Assembly (NCBI GenBank): GCA_002256205.1
Contig: NKIW01000004.1
Coordinates: 1 to 64,000, forward strand
Origin: Rhizobiales bacterium PAR1
Lineage (GTDB): Bacteria > Pseudomonadota > Alphaproteobacteria > Rhizobiales > Beijerinckiaceae
Length of the DNA: 64,000 bases
Direction of reading: 5' to 3'
In this document: in pieces, positions 8,544-17,032 of the stretch
Layout of the letters: the number at the start of each line of letters is the position of its first letter
Position numbering within the stretch: position 1 is the first letter of the stretch
Program-made: the position numbers and the translations under genes
Notes under the pieces: model-generated
Databases searched by the model: none
Seen by the model: only the letters and a program-made list of their open reading frames with translations
Told to the model about the DNA's origin: nothing

Positions 8544-9488
8544 ATGCCGGCAAGTACTCAGGCGGATCAACCGGCATCGAGCGAGCCGGCACGGTCGCAA
8601 GCCTCCCCCTGGCCAGATGGCGCGCGCCTCGCGGTATCTGTCGTTGTCAACGTCGAGGAAGGCGCGGAGCTCTCGCTGGCCGACGGCGATGAACGCAACG
8701 AGAGCGTCTATGAAGCCGTGGAAGAGGTGATCGGGACGCGCGATCTCTGCATGGAAAGCCATTTCCAGTACGGTTTGCACAGGGGCTGGCCACGCATTCG
8801 GGATTGCCTCGCCGAACGGGGTGTTGTCGCAACGCTCAATGCCTGCGGTCGCGCCATCGAAAAATCCCCTTGGCTCGCCAAGGAAGCCTTGGCGCTAGGC
8901 CACGAGATTTCATGCCATGGCTGGCGCTGGGAGCGTCATGCGGGCATGGAAGAAGCGCATGAGCGCGCGGTAATCGCCCGGAGCGTTGCCGCAATCGAAC
9001 AGGCCTGCGGCGTACGCCCCACGGGCTGGCACACGCGCTCGGCGACATCAATCCATACGCGCCGCCTTTTGCTGGAGGAAGGCGGCTTTCTCTACGATTC
9101 CAACGCCTATGACGACGATGCGCCCTATGTGGTGAAGGAGGCAGGACAGGATCATGTGGTGCTGCCCTACGCGTTCGACAGCAACGACATGCGCTTCCAG
9201 CGCAACGGCGGCTTCGTCTTTGCCGAGGATTTCTCTCGCTACTGCATCGATGCCTTTGACCGTCTTTATGCCGAAGGTGGCGAGACCCCGCGAATGATGT
9301 CGGTTGGTCTGCACCTCCGGATCATCGGCAAAGCCGCGCGCATCAAGGGACTGGAACAGTTTCTCGATCATGCCCGGTCGCGGCCGGGCGTCTGGTTTGC
9401 GCGGCGCGATGAGATTGCGCATGCGTGGCGCCGGCATTGCCGCTTGCCGGATTGGCGCCCGCGCGCGCCGCTGGAGGCGACTGCATAA
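8544..9488 (+). CDS. PuuE/allantoinase-like polysaccharide deacetylase (second)
   Basis: This 314-residue protein is closer to PuuE-type allantoinase than its neighbour. It has the N-terminal VVVNVEEGAELSLADGD block, GHEISCHGWRWERH (PuuE: HEIxSHGWRW) and a C-terminal GLHLRIIGKAARIKGLEQFLDH typical of this subgroup. Such enzymes open hydantoin-like rings. The ATG at 8544 follows TTGGAG at 8533. About 170 non-coding bases separate it from the alpha/beta hydrolase, so it may have its own promoter or share the upstream one. With allophanate hydrolase nearby, a ring-opening role on a ureide is a reasonable inference, unproven. Confidence 0.78.
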   Translation: MPASTQADQPASSEPARSQASPWPDGARLAVSVVVNVEEGAELSLADGDERNESVYEAVEEVIGTRDLCMESHFQYGLHRGWPRIRDCLAERGVVATLNACGRAIEKSPWLAKEALALGHEISCHGWRWERHAGMEEAHERAVIARSVAAIEQACGVRPTGWHTRSATSIHTRRLLLEEGGFLYDSNAYDDDAPYVVKEAGQDHVVLPYAFDSNDMRFQRNGGFVFAEDFSRYCIDAFDRLYAEGGETPRMMSVGLHLRIIGKAARIKGLEQFLDHARSRPGVWFARRDEIAHAWRRHCRLPDWRPRAPLEATA

Positions 9489-9511
9489 ACAGGCAAAGTG
9501 CCTGCTTTATC

Positions 9512-9555
9512 GGCATTCAGGACTGGCATAGCCTCAGCTTTTGGCCCTGAATGCC
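9512..9555 (+). repeat. 10-bp inverted repeat upstream of the sigma-54 promoter
   Basis: GGCATTCAGG (9512-9521) and its exact reverse complement CCTGAATGCC (9546-9555) are separated by 24 bases, and the second arm ends 10 bases before the -24 box at 9566. It could be a hairpin terminating the upstream gene (no T-run follows) or part of an activator-binding region. Confidence 0.5.
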
Positions 9556-9565
9556 CATCACACCG

Positions 9566-9581
9566 TGGCACAGTGCTTGCA
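9566..9581 (+). promoter_or_regulatory. Sigma-54 (RpoN) -24/-12 promoter
   Basis: The sequence TGGCACAGTGCTTGCA matches the RpoN consensus (TGGCAC-N5-TTGCA), with the invariant GG and GC dinucleotides exactly 10 bases apart. It lies 58 bases upstream of the ATG of the PotD-like binding protein at 9639, in the right orientation, in a non-coding gap. RpoN promoters need an NtrC-type activator and are typical of nitrogen-responsive uptake systems. Confidence 0.8.
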
Positions 9582-9638
9582 GAAACCTTGAGGCCGTCCG
9601 GCATGCCGGACCTTTCAGGTTACTGGCTCGGAGCTGTC

Positions 9639-10688
9639 ATGGAAAATTCCCGCCCCCTTTCTCTTGATCGTCGCAATTTTGTCGTCGGCGCGACGGCCCT
9701 TGCCTCGGCGCTTGCGGCACCCAGCATTCTGCGCGCCCAGACCCGCGAACTGGTGGTTGGCGCCGCTTCGAGCCAGAAGTCGTGGTCCGAGGAAATCATG
9801 ATCCCGGCTTTCGAGAAAAAGCACAACGTCAAGGTCATTTTCGAAGGCACACGCTCACTCGTGAACCTCGAAAAGATGCAGAAAAACAAGGACAAGCAAT
9901 ATCTCTCGGTCGTTCAGATGGACGATCCGGTGATGATCACCGCTGTCGCCGAGGGCCTGCTCGATCCGATCACCACGGCGCGGGTACCGAATGCGGCGCT
10001 CCTGAAGCCTAATCTCACCCATATGGACGGGATGTGGGTCAACTATCTCCAGCCCTGGGTCGGGATCGCCTACAATACCGCGAAGGTGACGACGCCACCG
10101 GGAAGCTGGGCCGAGGTTTTCGACCAGAAATTCAAGAGCCGCGTCATCCTGCCGTCGCTCCAGAACACCGAAGGCGTCCTCGCGCTGTTCATCGCCTCCT
10201 ACCTCAAAACGGGCAAGCCAATGAGCGAAGCGCAGAAGGACATTGATTCCGCGTTTGCCAAGCTCGTCGAGATGAAACCGAATGTGCTGATGTCCTATAC
10301 GCAGGAAGCACAGGCCTACAATCTGCTGGAACAAGGCGAGGCCTACCTCGTCGCGGGCGCGATTTCCTCGGTCGCCATGGCGAGAAAATCGCGCGGCGCC
10401 CCGGTCGAATTGGCCGCGCCCAAGGAAGGGACCTTCTCCATGCCGTCGGGCATCGCGCTGGTGAAGGGTGGCCCTCAGCCGGAGCTCGCAGCGGCCTATA
10501 TCGATATGCTGATCAGCGCGGAATTGCAGAGCAAGATTTCCGCCGCGACTTTTGCGCTGCCGGTCAACAAAACGGTCGCGGCACCTGCGGGCTTGGAAAA
10601 TCTGATCATCCATCCCGTTGACTGGGCGAACGTCTCGAAGAACCGGGCGAGCTGGGTCGCGCGCTGGGATCGTGAACTCTCGCTGTGA
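9639..10688 (+). CDS. ABC importer substrate-binding protein (PotD/polyamine-opine type)
   Basis: This 349-residue periplasmic binding protein has a twin-arginine-like signal (DRRNFVVGATALASALAAPSILRAQ). The mature part carries type-2 periplasmic-binding features of the spermidine/putrescine/iron family (W-VNYLQPWVGIAYNT, PPGSWAEVFDQKFKSRVILP). The ATG at 9639 is used; the frame from 9498 would run across the promoter. It heads a four-gene importer with an ATPase and two permeases. The ligand could be a polyamine, opine or other amino compound; the sigma-54 promoter suggests it is a nitrogen source. Confidence 0.87.
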   Translation: MENSRPLSLDRRNFVVGATALASALAAPSILRAQTRELVVGAASSQKSWSEEIMIPAFEKKHNVKVIFEGTRSLVNLEKMQKNKDKQYLSVVQMDDPVMITAVAEGLLDPITTARVPNAALLKPNLTHMDGMWVNYLQPWVGIAYNTAKVTTPPGSWAEVFDQKFKSRVILPSLQNTEGVLALFIASYLKTGKPMSEAQKDIDSAFAKLVEMKPNVLMSYTQEAQAYNLLEQGEAYLVAGAISSVAMARKSRGAPVELAAPKEGTFSMPSGIALVKGGPQPELAAAYIDMLISAELQSKISAATFALPVNKTVAAPAGLENLIIHPVDWANVSKNRASWVARWDRELSL

Positions 10689-10748
10689 TGTCTCGCCTTT
10701 GGGCATGAAAACCAGATGGTCCGGCTGATCCACCGCGAGTGATTTTGC

Positions 10749-11828
10749 ATGCAAAACAGCGTCCTTGAAGTTGCCGGTGCCGAGAAAGCGTTTGGATCGA
10801 CGACCGTTCTTTCGGGTGTCGATCTCGCGGTCGAGAACGGCGAATTCATTTCGCTGCTCGGCCCTTCCGGCTGCGGAAAAACAACGCTGCTCCGGATCGT
10901 CGCAGGCTTGCTCTCGGCGGATCGTGGCACGGTCAAACTCTCGGGCGCTGACATCACCGGACTCCCGACGCATATGCGCGGCGTCGGGGTCGTGTTTCAG
11001 AACTACGCCCTGTTTCCCCACCTGACGGTTGCCCAGAATGTCGCGTTCGGGCTGAAGGCGCAGCAGATTTCGGCCGGGGATATTCGCGCGACTGTCGCCA
11101 AGTATCTCGATCTCGTGCAGCTGACCTCGATGGCGGATCGGCCTATCCGGGGGCTTTCCGGTGGCCAGCAGCAACGCGTCGCGGTCGCACGCGCCCTTGC
11201 CGTTTCGCCCAAGTTGCTGCTCCTCGATGAGCCGTTCTCGGCGCTGGACCGGAAATTGCGCGAGCTGATGCAGATCGAGCTCAAGCGCATTCTTCGGGAA
11301 GTTGGCATCACCACCGTGCTTGTCACACACGATCAGGAAGAAGCCTTGGTGATGTCGGATCGCATTGCGGTCATGAACAAGGGCGCGATTGAGCAGTTCG
11401 CCGCGCCCGGTCTGATCTATCAGAAGCCGGCCTCCCGCTTCGTGCTGGATTTCGTCGGCCATTCCACGCGGATCGCGGGAACGACGGCGAAGACCACTGA
11501 TGGCTTGCTGGCGATTGAAACCGCGTTCGGCACCCTGCATGCGCAGTCGGGCTATATTCCAGGCTCGCCCGTGACTGTCGCGATCCGCCCGGAGCGGATT
11601 TCGATGAGCATGGCACAGGAGACGCCGCCATCGGTCAACGTGCTCTCGGCACGCCTCACCGACATCATATTCCAGGGATCGAAATATCATCTGCTGTTCG
11701 AAAATCAGGGTGATTCCCATCTGCTGGTTGAGGCAGGCCGCATTCCCGAGGGCATGGCTGTCGGCGCCAATGTCCATCTGCATTGGTCGCTGGAAGATAC
11801 CCTCGTCTTCCCCGGAGCGCAGGAATGA
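10749..11828 (+). CDS. ABC importer ATPase (PotA/FbpC-like)
   Basis: This 359-residue ATP-binding subunit has Walker A GPSGCGKTT, Q-loop VFQNYALFPHLTV, signature LSGGQQQRVAVARAL and Walker B LLLLDEPFSALD, plus a C-terminal TOBE-type domain (about residues 270-355, with VTVAIRPERISM). This domain layout is typical of polyamine, iron and sugar importers. Its stop overlaps the start of the next permease (ATGA), so the operon is tightly coupled. Confidence 0.92.
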   Translation: MQNSVLEVAGAEKAFGSTTVLSGVDLAVENGEFISLLGPSGCGKTTLLRIVAGLLSADRGTVKLSGADITGLPTHMRGVGVVFQNYALFPHLTVAQNVAFGLKAQQISAGDIRATVAKYLDLVQLTSMADRPIRGLSGGQQQRVAVARALAVSPKLLLLDEPFSALDRKLRELMQIELKRILREVGITTVLVTHDQEEALVMSDRIAVMNKGAIEQFAAPGLIYQKPASRFVLDFVGHSTRIAGTTAKTTDGLLAIETAFGTLHAQSGYIPGSPVTVAIRPERISMSMAQETPPSVNVLSARLTDIIFQGSKYHLLFENQGDSHLLVEAGRIPEGMAVGANVHLHWSLEDTLVFPGAQE

Positions 11829-12658
11829 GTGACAGAACGCCCGACCGTGTCGCGCTGCTGGCGCTGCCCGCGCTGGTCTACATGGTCATCGTCTTTGCGA
11901 TTCCGGTAATGGTGCTGATCGGACGCAGTTTTTTCGGGCCGAGCGGCCTCAGCGTCACGCCTTACATCGACTTCCTGTCGGATGGGTTCAACTGGCGCGT
12001 CATCTTCAATACGCTGCGAACGGCAGCGCTGACCACCTTGGTCTGTCTCGTGATCGGCTATCCAACGGCGCTGGCGCTTTCATGGTCAAAAGGCTTCGTG
12101 CAGGCGATCATGCTGGTGGCGATCATCTTGCCGCTGTCCGTGGGTGTCATCGTCAAAGCTTTCGCCTGGCAGATCGTTCTCCGGCGCGATGGCATCGTGG
12201 CCTCGCTTCTGATGGCAACCGGCGTCTGGGATGAGCCAAAGCTTCTGCTTTTCACCGAAACAGGGCTCGTTCTGGGCGCAGCCAATATCTTCCTGCCATT
12301 CATGATCCTTCCGATCTATTCGGTGCTCAAACTGATCGACCCGAGCCTGCAACATGCCGCAGCGACCTTGGGCGCGCCGCCGGTCTATCGGTTTTTCCGC
12401 CTGTCGCTGCCGCTTGCCGCGTCGGGGATTATTTCCGGCTGCTCCATCGTCTTTTCGCTCGCGACCTCGATGTACGTCATCCCGAGCCTGCTGATCGGTG
12501 ATCGCTACCAGACCCTGCCGACCTTGACCGCGCGGGCTTTCCTGCTGATGCGCAACGAAAGACTCGGCTCGACAACCGCAACAATCCTGCTGTTCCTCAC
12601 CATCGCGATTGTCATGCTCACGGCATGGCTCGTCCGTCGCCGGGAGGTGCAGACATGA
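11825..12658 (+). CDS. ABC importer permease 1 (PotB-like)
   Basis: This 277-residue membrane protein has six predicted helices and the EAA-type loop HAAATLGAPPVYRFFRLSLPLAASGIISG. The ATG at 11825 overlaps the ATPase stop by four bases; the longer frame from 11783 is rejected. It pairs with the next gene as a heterodimeric channel for the PotD-like binding protein. Confidence 0.9.
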   Translation: MSDRTPDRVALLALPALVYMVIVFAIPVMVLIGRSFFGPSGLSVTPYIDFLSDGFNWRVIFNTLRTAALTTLVCLVIGYPTALALSWSKGFVQAIMLVAIILPLSVGVIVKAFAWQIVLRRDGIVASLLMATGVWDEPKLLLFTETGLVLGAANIFLPFMILPIYSVLKLIDPSLQHAAATLGAPPVYRFFRLSLPLAASGIISGCSIVFSLATSMYVIPSLLIGDRYQTLPTLTARAFLLMRNERLGSTTATILLFLTIAIVMLTAWLVRRREVQT

Positions 12659-13458
12659 CGGCGACCGAGCGGATCTGGACGTTTGTCACCTGCCTTGTCG
12701 CGACGCTGGTCGTTGTGTTTCTCGCAACGCCGCTGGTCGTCACGATCCTGACCTCCTTTGGCTCTTCGTCACTTTTTACCCTGCCACCGCCGAGCTGGTC
12801 AGTGCGCTGGTATCAGCGCCTCACCAGTGTGCGCGGCCTTGGCTCGACACTTCTGGTTTCTGTCGAGATCGCAGCTCTTTCGACCTTCAGCTCGATTGTC
12901 ATCGGCGGGCTGGCGTCGATCGCACTGGTGCGCGGCCGCTTTCCAGGCCGCACCGCAATCGGCACGTTCCTGACCTCGCCTCTGATGCTGCCGGGGCTCG
13001 TGATTGGCATCGCCCTTCTACAGGCCTTCCGCTTTGCCGGACTGCGCGATGTCTGGACGAGCCTGCTGCTCGCCCACATGATCGTGACCCTGCCCTACGC
13101 CGTGCGTACGATCTATTCCTCGCTGCTGCTGTTCGATTTCACGCTGGTTGAGGCCGCACGGACGCTAGGCTGCTCGCCGATGCAAGCCTATATCCGGGTT
13201 CTGATTCCCGCCCTTGCACCAGCGTTCATCACCTCCGGGATTTTCGCATTTCTCGCCTCGATGGATAACTACGCGGTGTCGATTTTCTTCACCGACGCCT
13301 GGACGAAAACACTGCCCATCATGATGCTCAATCTCGCTGAGGAACAGCCGGACCCGACCATTGCCGCGATTTCGAGCCTGCTGATCGGGCTCGTGCTGAT
13401 CTTCCTGATCATCTGCGATCGCGCGATCGGTCTGCGACGCATTGTCGATCAGCATTGA
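12655..13458 (+). CDS. ABC importer permease 2 (PotC-like)
   Basis: This 267-residue permease partner has six helices and the EAA loop EAARTLGCSPMQAYIRVLIPALAPAFITSG. It starts at the ATG at 12655, which overlaps the previous stop (ATGA). It completes the importer of 9.6-13.5 kb; no catabolic enzyme follows in the same operon. Confidence 0.9.
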   Translation: MTATERIWTFVTCLVATLVVVFLATPLVVTILTSFGSSSLFTLPPPSWSVRWYQRLTSVRGLGSTLLVSVEIAALSTFSSIVIGGLASIALVRGRFPGRTAIGTFLTSPLMLPGLVIGIALLQAFRFAGLRDVWTSLLLAHMIVTLPYAVRTIYSSLLLFDFTLVEAARTLGCSPMQAYIRVLIPALAPAFITSGIFAFLASMDNYAVSIFFTDAWTKTLPIMMLNLAEEQPDPTIAAISSLLIGLVLIFLIICDRAIGLRRIVDQH

Positions 13459-13930
13459 ACTTGGCGTCCCCGGAAAACATCCACGTCTGAATCCGGCCAC
13501 ACATCGACAAGGCGGTGGCCGTATCATCACAATCGTATCGAGATCGATGGCGACAGACGAAAGGGCAGGAATACGCCAGTCACTATTAACCTACGTCAAA
13601 GCCGCCGCGGCAGGATCCTTCTCGCTGGGACCCAAGCTGTCGGTTAGAGGACATCCAAGCGATCCGGTTTAATCCTGTTCAGCAAGCGGAATGCCCTCTG
13701 ATACTGCCGGGTGGGGACACCAAAAGCAGCGGTTAAACAAACACGGATAAAATCTGGCATCAGTACCCCGTCGATTGACAATCTTGAGCGGTGGGATATT
13801 CGTCCAAACGAACTGGATGCTGTTGGAGCGGCTTTTTTGGGCTTGTTCCGCGTGACTGCCGGGCGCACACTGGACGACATGGCATCCTTCATTTGCGCCC
13901 AATTTGGCATTGATGACTGAAATAATTCCC
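13459..13930. other. 472-bp region without a convincing gene
   Basis: No open frame here has both a good start and a recognisable family. A GTG-initiated frame (13711-13920, 69 codons) on the plus strand is not recognised. On the minus strand, about 13760-13644, the translation DFIRVCLTAAFGVPTRQYQ resembles the last helix-turn-helix of AraC-type regulators (cf. xHFxRxFxxAFGxxPxxYR), followed by a stop. It may be a remnant of a lost AraC regulator. The 3' part must hold the promoter of the GntR gene at 13931. Confidence 0.35.
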
Positions 13931-14587
13931 ATGAGCCTGACGGACACGGTCGACACGCCGGGAGGCTATAATCTCTCGAATTTGGCCTATCGCGCCGTAA
14001 CGGAAATGATCGTGACCCGTCGTCTGCGCGGCGGAGAGTTGATTGTCGAAGCACGGCTGGCTGAATTGCTCGGCATTTCTCGAACACCTTTGCGGGAAGC
14101 CCTTCAGCGACTTGAGGGTGAAGGGCTTGTCGTCAAGGCAGGCAATCGTTCCTTCATGTGCCGCAATGTCGATCTCGCGGAATATCTTCAAAGCCTCAAG
14201 GTCCGGGAAATCCTCGAAGGGGAGGCCGCTGCGCTGGCGACGAGCCATATCCCGAGGGAGCGTCTCCGAGCGGTGCGTCGGGAGATCGAGGAATTGATGG
14301 CCGCGACGAGCTACCATACGGATGCCCATTGGCGCTCTGATGATAACGTCCACGGGCTCTACATCGACGGCTGCGGCAACGCGGTCATGGGCCAGATGAT
14401 CCGATCCTTGCGCGTGACCACACGCCTTTTCGAAATTGCCCGCCTGTCAGATCGGGTTGAGCCGGATTCCCTTGAGCATCTCGATATTGTTGCCGCGTTC
14501 GAATCCGAAGATGCCAAGGCGGCTCGCAAAGCTGTCAGCGTCCATATCCGGAGCCTGACACGCTTCGCGCTGGACAAGATTTCCTGA
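13931..14587 (+). CDS. GntR/FadR-type transcriptional regulator (FCD domain), second
   Basis: This 218-residue regulator has an N-terminal winged helix with LAELLGISRTPLREALQRLEGEG (residues about 48-70) and a C-terminal FCD ligand-binding domain (KVREILEGEAAALA, HGLYIDGCGNAVM, HLDIVAAFESEDA). It is convergent with the EamA transporter gene and lies at the left edge of the oxidase/ABC cluster, so it is the best local candidate regulator of the 14.6-32.4 kb genes. The ATG at 13931 gives the usual N-terminus; the upstream 13904 frame adds non-family residues. Confidence 0.87.
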   Translation: MSLTDTVDTPGGYNLSNLAYRAVTEMIVTRRLRGGELIVEARLAELLGISRTPLREALQRLEGEGLVVKAGNRSFMCRNVDLAEYLQSLKVREILEGEAAALATSHIPRERLRAVRREIEELMAATSYHTDAHWRSDDNVHGLYIDGCGNAVMGQMIRSLRVTTRLFEIARLSDRVEPDSLEHLDIVAAFESEDAKAARKAVSVHIRSLTRFALDKIS

Positions 14588-14608
14588 GTTCAGGCCCTTT
14601 TTATGAGT

Positions 14609-15475
14609 TCAGGTCTTGGAGCGGATCAGTGCGATTCCGCTCACGATAACAATGACAGCGCCGAGTAGGGTCGCTGTGGTCGGAACTTCGCCAAAGGCCA
14701 GATAGCCGACCGCCGACGCAGAAACGATCTGGAAATAGATCATGGGCGACACGACAGCTGTCGGTGCCAGCCGGAACGCCAGGGCCAGCATCAGGTGGGC
14801 CAGCGTGCCGAAAACGCTGGCAAGCGCGAGCATGCCCCATTCATCCAGCCGCATGGTCGACCATGTCCAGGGCAAGGAGAGCGACGAGATCAGCGTTGCC
14901 GTGAGCGCGACAAAAAAGTTCATCGCCAGCGGATCTTCTTCCTGCGCGATGGATCGCGACAGAACATGGAAGGCACCGTTCGAAATGGCCAGCATCAATG
15001 GGAAAATCAGATGCGCCCCGGCGTTCGGCGCACCCGGCTGAAGCGCGACAAGCACCCCGACAAACCCGATGATGATGAGCACCCAGCGCTGCAAGGAGGG
15101 ACGTTCACGCAGAAAGATCGCTGCCAGAACGGTTGCAATCAGCGGGGCAGAAAATCCGATGGAATAGGCTTGAGCCAGCGGGATCGTCTTGAGAGCGAAA
15201 ACGATCGAGAGCGTCGTGGTGATGAGCAGAACGCCCCGAAAGACATGGACCACGGGATGACGCGTCGTGATCATGCGCCGGGCCCCCAGCAGAGGCATCA
15301 GCAGGATGAGATAGGCGAGCTGAAAGCCGTTGCGACCCCAGACAAGAAACAGCACGTCATGCGTGCGGGAAAGCACCTTCAGGATTGAATCAAGCAGGAC
15401 GAAACAAAGCGTCGCGCCGATCATCAGCAGCGCGCCTGAAACAATCGCCCGGCGCGCGGGAACCGGCGGCGGCAT
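14609..15475 (-). CDS. EamA/DMT-superfamily transporter
   Basis: This protein of about 288 residues has ten hydrophobic helices in two five-helix EamA repeats (VWGRNGFQLAYLILL; SIGFSAPLIATVLAAIFLRERPS; AFRLAPTAVVSPMIYFQIV). Members export or import amino acids, nucleosides and other metabolites. The start is set at the ATG at 15475 because a terminator hairpin lies at 15535-15568, so longer starts would overlap it. It is downstream of a binding-protein gene on the same strand but separated by that terminator. Its possible role is efflux of a metabolite from the neighbouring catabolic cluster. Confidence 0.85.
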   Translation of the reverse strand: MPPPVPARRAIVSGALLMIGATLCFVLLDSILKVLSRTHDVLFLVWGRNGFQLAYLILLMPLLGARRMITTRHPVVHVFRGVLLITTTLSIVFALKTIPLAQAYSIGFSAPLIATVLAAIFLRERPSLQRWVLIIIGFVGVLVALQPGAPNAGAHLIFPLMLAISNGAFHVLSRSIAQEEDPLAMNFFVALTATLISSLSLPWTWSTMRLDEWGMLALASVFGTLAHLMLALAFRLAPTAVVSPMIYFQIVSASAVGYLAFGEVPTTATLLGAVIVIVSGIALIRSKT

Positions 15476-15534
15476 GGGCTGCGACACGGAAGTTTCCGAA
15501 CTCAAGGTGCCGCTGCTTTCATGTCTGCCGATGA

Positions 15535-15568
15535 CAAAAAACAACCGTGGCTGCAATGGCCACGGTTG
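15535..15568 (-). terminator. Rho-independent terminator
   Basis: On the minus strand a perfect 9-bp stem, CAACCGTGG / CCACGGTTG (15560-15568 pairing with 15542-15550), has a 9-base loop and is followed by a run of six T. It ends transcription of the substrate-binding protein gene at 15609-16421. Confidence 0.88.
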
Positions 15569-15608
15569 CAAGAGATTGTTGCCTCAATGATGAGCGGCAA
15601 AGAGTCAA

Positions 15609-16421
15609 TCAGAAGTAGGGCGTGAAGCCGGTCGGGTTGATCATCTTGATGCCAAACCATTTCTCCCACATCGCATCGGTCTTGCCGCGGCGATGCATCT
15701 CGAAAATCGCGACATTCAGCCAATCCTTGAGGCCCGTTGAATTCTTGGCCACGCCGAAGCTGCAGTAATAAACGTCAACCGGCGTTTCGACGACTTTCCA
15801 CTTCACGTCCTTGTGGCGGTTCATATGCTCGCCGACGAAATCGATCACGTCGATCATGGCGTCGCCGCGCCCTTGCGCCAACGCCCGTACGGCATCGGGG
15901 TAATTATCGAGCAGCGTCACCTTGGCCTGCTTGAGATTGTCTTCAATGAACTTCACCGGAGTGGTGCCACGCACCTGAACGAGATTGACGCCGGGCGCAT
16001 CGAGCTCTTTCCAACTCTTGTACGGCTTGGCTTCTGTGGTCAGCACGCCAAAGACTTCGGTATGAACCGGCACGGTAAAGTCGATCACCTTCGCCCGTTC
16101 GGGGTTTCGCGTCATGGCCCCCATGACCAGATCGATCTTGCCGGAAGCGACAAACGGAATGCGATCTGGCGAGCCAACCTGCACAATCTCGACCTTAACG
16201 CCGAGCATCTTGGCGATCTCGGTAGCAAAATCGACGTCAAAGCCGACAATTTCGTTCTTTTCGTCGAATTTTGCCAAAGGCGGCAACGTCGGGTTGACAC
16301 CAACCTTCAGCGTTCCTGATTTGAGCACCTCATCGAGTGTGCGGGCGATGGAGGGGAGCGGGGTCATCGACGCCGCGATTGTGAAGGCTGTGAGAAGGCC
16401 GAGTGCTGCTTTCCGGAGCAT
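15609..16421 (-). CDS. Amino-acid ABC importer substrate-binding protein
   Basis: This 270-residue periplasmic protein of the SBP_bac_3 family has a Sec signal peptide (residues 1-27, ending near PSIARTLD), then SGTLKVGVNPTLPPLAKFDEKNEIVGFDVDFATEIA, PFVASGKIDLVMGAMTRNPERAKVIDFTVP and a C-terminal GKTDAMWEKWFG. This is the polar-amino-acid type. It is transcribed alone, divergently from the oxidase operon. It probably supplies ligand to the permeases at 20645 and 21319, which have no adjacent binding protein of their own. Confidence 0.88.
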   Translation of the reverse strand: MLRKAALGLLTAFTIAASMTPLPSIARTLDEVLKSGTLKVGVNPTLPPLAKFDEKNEIVGFDVDFATEIAKMLGVKVEIVQVGSPDRIPFVASGKIDLVMGAMTRNPERAKVIDFTVPVHTEVFGVLTTEAKPYKSWKELDAPGVNLVQVRGTTPVKFIEDNLKQAKVTLLDNYPDAVRALAQGRGDAMIDVIDFVGEHMNRHKDVKWKVVETPVDVYYCSFGVAKNSTGLKDWLNVAIFEMHRRGKTDAMWEKWFGIKMINPTGFTPYF

Positions 16422-16746
16422 GATAAACCTCTGCTATTCGGGAGGGCGGCCGAAGGATGCGGAGAACCGCAACATCCGGATAGACAATTTGTACGAACGG
16501 TCTATGAAATGTATACAAACGTACTCCCTTGTAAAGCAGCCATCAGAGAGAAATGCACCTCTCTGAAAACCTCTGACAACAAAATGCTAGGCCCCGGAAT
16601 CGCGTCATGCTCCGTGCTTTCATCCCAGTGAGCCAATTCAGCGCAGCAAGGACCGGAATCGGTCACGCCGAGCAGGCTGAAGCCCATTCATGCGCCAGAA
16701 ACAGCCTGACCAGCGGCTATTTTTTCGCAAGCCCGGATGACCACCC
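16422..16746. promoter_or_regulatory. Divergent control region of the oxidase operon
   Basis: This 325-bp non-coding gap lies between the divergent binding-protein gene and the ferredoxin-like gene. It contains an AT-richer stretch (16484-16525) with TTTGTACGAA and ATGTATACAAACGTAC, which look like GntR-type half-sites. A perfect 7-bp inverted repeat, CAGAGAG-N8-CTCTCTG, lies at 16544-16565. No open frame here is convincing. Promoters for both directions must lie here, but -35/-10 boxes cannot be assigned with confidence. Confidence 0.5.
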
Positions 16747-17031
16747 ATGACGGCTCAGCGCATGGCGGGGATAGGACGCGGAGCGCCAGTTTCGATTGTT
16801 GTCGACGGTTCTCCTGTTGAGGCTTTTGGTGGCGAATCGCTGGCTGCAGCCTTGCTGGCGGCGAATATCGTTCAGCTCCGGAAAAGCCCGCGTGAGGGCG
16901 GCGTTCGGGGCGCATTCTGCTTCATGGGCGTGTGTCAGGAATGTGCAATCATCGTGGATGGCACAGTGCAACAGGCCTGCCTTGTCCCGGTCCACGATGG
17001 CATGACCGTCACGTTACGCGGATCGGTCTGA
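16747..17031 (+). CDS. (2Fe-2S)-binding subunit of a HcnA-like/opine-oxidase dehydrogenase
   Basis: This 94-residue ferredoxin-like protein has the cysteine pattern C-x4-C-x2-C (CFMGVCQEC, about residues 58-66) and a fourth Cys in QQACLVPV. It corresponds to HcnA, or the small subunit of D-hydroxyproline dehydrogenases and opine oxidases. It would carry electrons from the flavin subunits towards the respiratory chain. It is followed after one base by the FAD/NAD-binding subunit and then the DadA-like subunit, the same order as in hcnABC. The same domain is the N-terminus of the fused protein at 23688-26567. Confidence 0.85.
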   Translation: MTAQRMAGIGRGAPVSIVVDGSPVEAFGGESLAAALLAANIVQLRKSPREGGVRGAFCFMGVCQECAIIVDGTVQQACLVPVHDGMTVTLRGSV

Positions 17032-17032
17032 T

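Noticed and set aside
9855-11783. Minus-strand open frame of 642 codons
   Set aside because: It is the antisense shadow of the PotD- and PotA-like genes, which have full family motifs. Its translation is Arg/His/Asp-rich without any domain.
15476-15571. Longer start for the EamA transporter at 15571
   Set aside because: It would place the start inside a rho-independent terminator hairpin.
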